Positions 63,406 to 64,000 of a stretch of 64,000 nt of DNA are shown piece by piece. The notes under the pieces are model-generated. The model saw only the letters and a program-made list of their open reading frames with translations, made no database searches and was not told the origin of the DNA. The DNA is from Pseudomonas abietaniphila (lineage in GTDB: Bacteria > Pseudomonadota > Gammaproteobacteria > Pseudomonadales > Pseudomonadaceae), in assembly GCF_039697315.1 (NCBI RefSeq), contig NZ_CP155619.1:6076001-6140000 (forward strand), written 5' to 3'. How positions within the stretch are numbered: position 1 is the stretch's first letter; each line of letters opens with the position of its first letter. A program made the translations under genes and the position numbers.

Positions 63406-64000
63406 CATGACCCTCCAAGCCAAACTCGACGCCTTCAAAGCTGACTTCGTTGCGGGCAAACCACCCTACAACGCGCCTGCACCGGTACACGCGATCATGA
63501 AGCGTGCCACCGACGAGCTCATCGCTTCCGGGCAGGCCCAACGCACCCTGAAAGTGGGTGACAAAGCGCCGGTCTTCACCCTCAACGATCCGGACGGTAA
63601 CCCGGTCTCCTCCACTGATTTGCTGGCGAAAGGACCATTGGTGATCAGTTTTTACCGGGGTGTCTGGTGCCCGTACTGCAACATGGAGCTGCAAGCACTG
63701 GAAGAAGCCTTGCCTCAGTACCGTGAACTGGGCGCGAACCTGGTGGCAATCTCTCCGCAGGTTCAAGCCAACAGCCGCAAATCGGTGCGCCAGAACCACC
63801 TGACCTTCCCGATTCTCAGTGACGTCAAAAGTCAGGTGGCCGAGGCTTTCGGTCTGCGCTTCAAGCTGCCGGACTACCTGATCGACCTGTACAAAGGCTT
63901 CGGCAATGACCTGCCGACCTTCAACGACGACGCCGGTTGGGTACTGCCGATGCCGGGCCGTTTCGTGATCGGCCAGGACGGGGTGATCAAGTACGCCGAG
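63406..64000 (+). CDS. AhpC/TSA peroxiredoxin-like protein, partial
   Basis: The first 198 codons of a gene that runs off the window. Thioredoxin-fold peroxiredoxin with KVGDKAPVFTLNDPDGNPVS and FYRGVWCPYCNMELQALE: peroxidatic Cys88 and Cys91 in a CxxC. The form with GVWCPYC and an N-terminal helical extension is a peroxiredoxin-like subfamily, apart from AhpC, with unknown electron donor. It is a plausible organic hydroperoxide-reducing enzyme, in the cytoplasm since no signal peptide is present. Confidence 0.9.

Overview
The window is a chromosomal segment of a Pseudomonas, most likely of the fluorescens/syringae side of the genus and not P. aeruginosa. The evidence is the GC-rich, densely coding sequence, an intact mexS-mexT-mexE-mexF-oprN locus in the order known from Pseudomonas, an MvaT/MvaU-type H-NS analogue, MexF and MexT proteins very close to the P. 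aeruginosa ones as I remember them, and several REP/REPIN-type intergenic repeats of the kind common in fluorescent pseudomonads. I see no rRNA, tRNA, CRISPR array, prophage, transposase or integrase.

Layout. 1-5.4 kb: the 3' end of glutathione reductase, an orphan-looking hybrid histidine kinase, a KfrA-like coiled-coil DNA-binding protein, and the peroxide-defence pair ahpC and ahpF, each followed by a strong terminator. 5.4-9 kb: glyoxalase I, a small secreted protein, a structured intergenic region that may encode a small RNA, the MvaT-like silencer and a TPR protein. 9-17.5 kb: the MexEF-OprN multidrug efflux operon with its LysR activator mexT and the divergent mexS; an 11-bp motif is shared by the mexE and mexS control regions. 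17.5-23.6 kb: the least understood part, with a PP-loop ATPase carrying a CxxC motif, a MocR-type regulator and a RecB-like nuclease fused to an XPD/DinG-like iron-sulfur helicase.

23.7-37 kb: phosphoglucomutase, small stress-type proteins (DUF883, DUF2934), a MarR regulator, a frameshifted MFS transporter whose promoter carries two PtxS/LacI-like operators, two GNAT acetyltransferases, MltA, a chemoreceptor, a CBS-domain protein and the nucleosidase PpnN. 37-44.4 kb: a lone CrtZ-type hydroxylase, an SDR lacking the usual catalytic Tyr/Lys, a dienelactone hydrolase, periplasmic Cu/Zn SOD, a thioesterase, and a same-strand set gltP - araC-type regulator - phzF - ridA - small ORF.

44.7-53.9 kb: a complete sugar-alcohol module. 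It has an ABC importer (binding protein, two permeases, a divergently encoded ATPase), a zinc polyol dehydrogenase, an L-xylulose-reductase-like SDR, an FGGY kinase and a SorC-type regulator. A perfect inverted repeat lies at the likely transcription start of the operon. Together these could import a pentitol, interconvert xyluloses through xylitol and phosphorylate D-xylulose. 54-57 kb: a lipoprotein and a YVTN beta-propeller/DUF305 pair. 56.7-60.3 kb: a LysR regulator divergent from dmlA (D-malate/tartrate dehydrogenase), followed by dctA, a coherent C4-dicarboxylate uptake and oxidation unit. 60.3-64 kb: three exported proteins (L,D-transpeptidase-like, SleB-like hydrolase, CAP domain), a repeat-rich spacer and the start of a peroxiredoxin gene.

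Most start sites were chosen by hand from Shine-Dalgarno sequences and signal peptides, and differ from the longest open frame. Functions are read from motifs and family resemblance; nothing was searched against a database.
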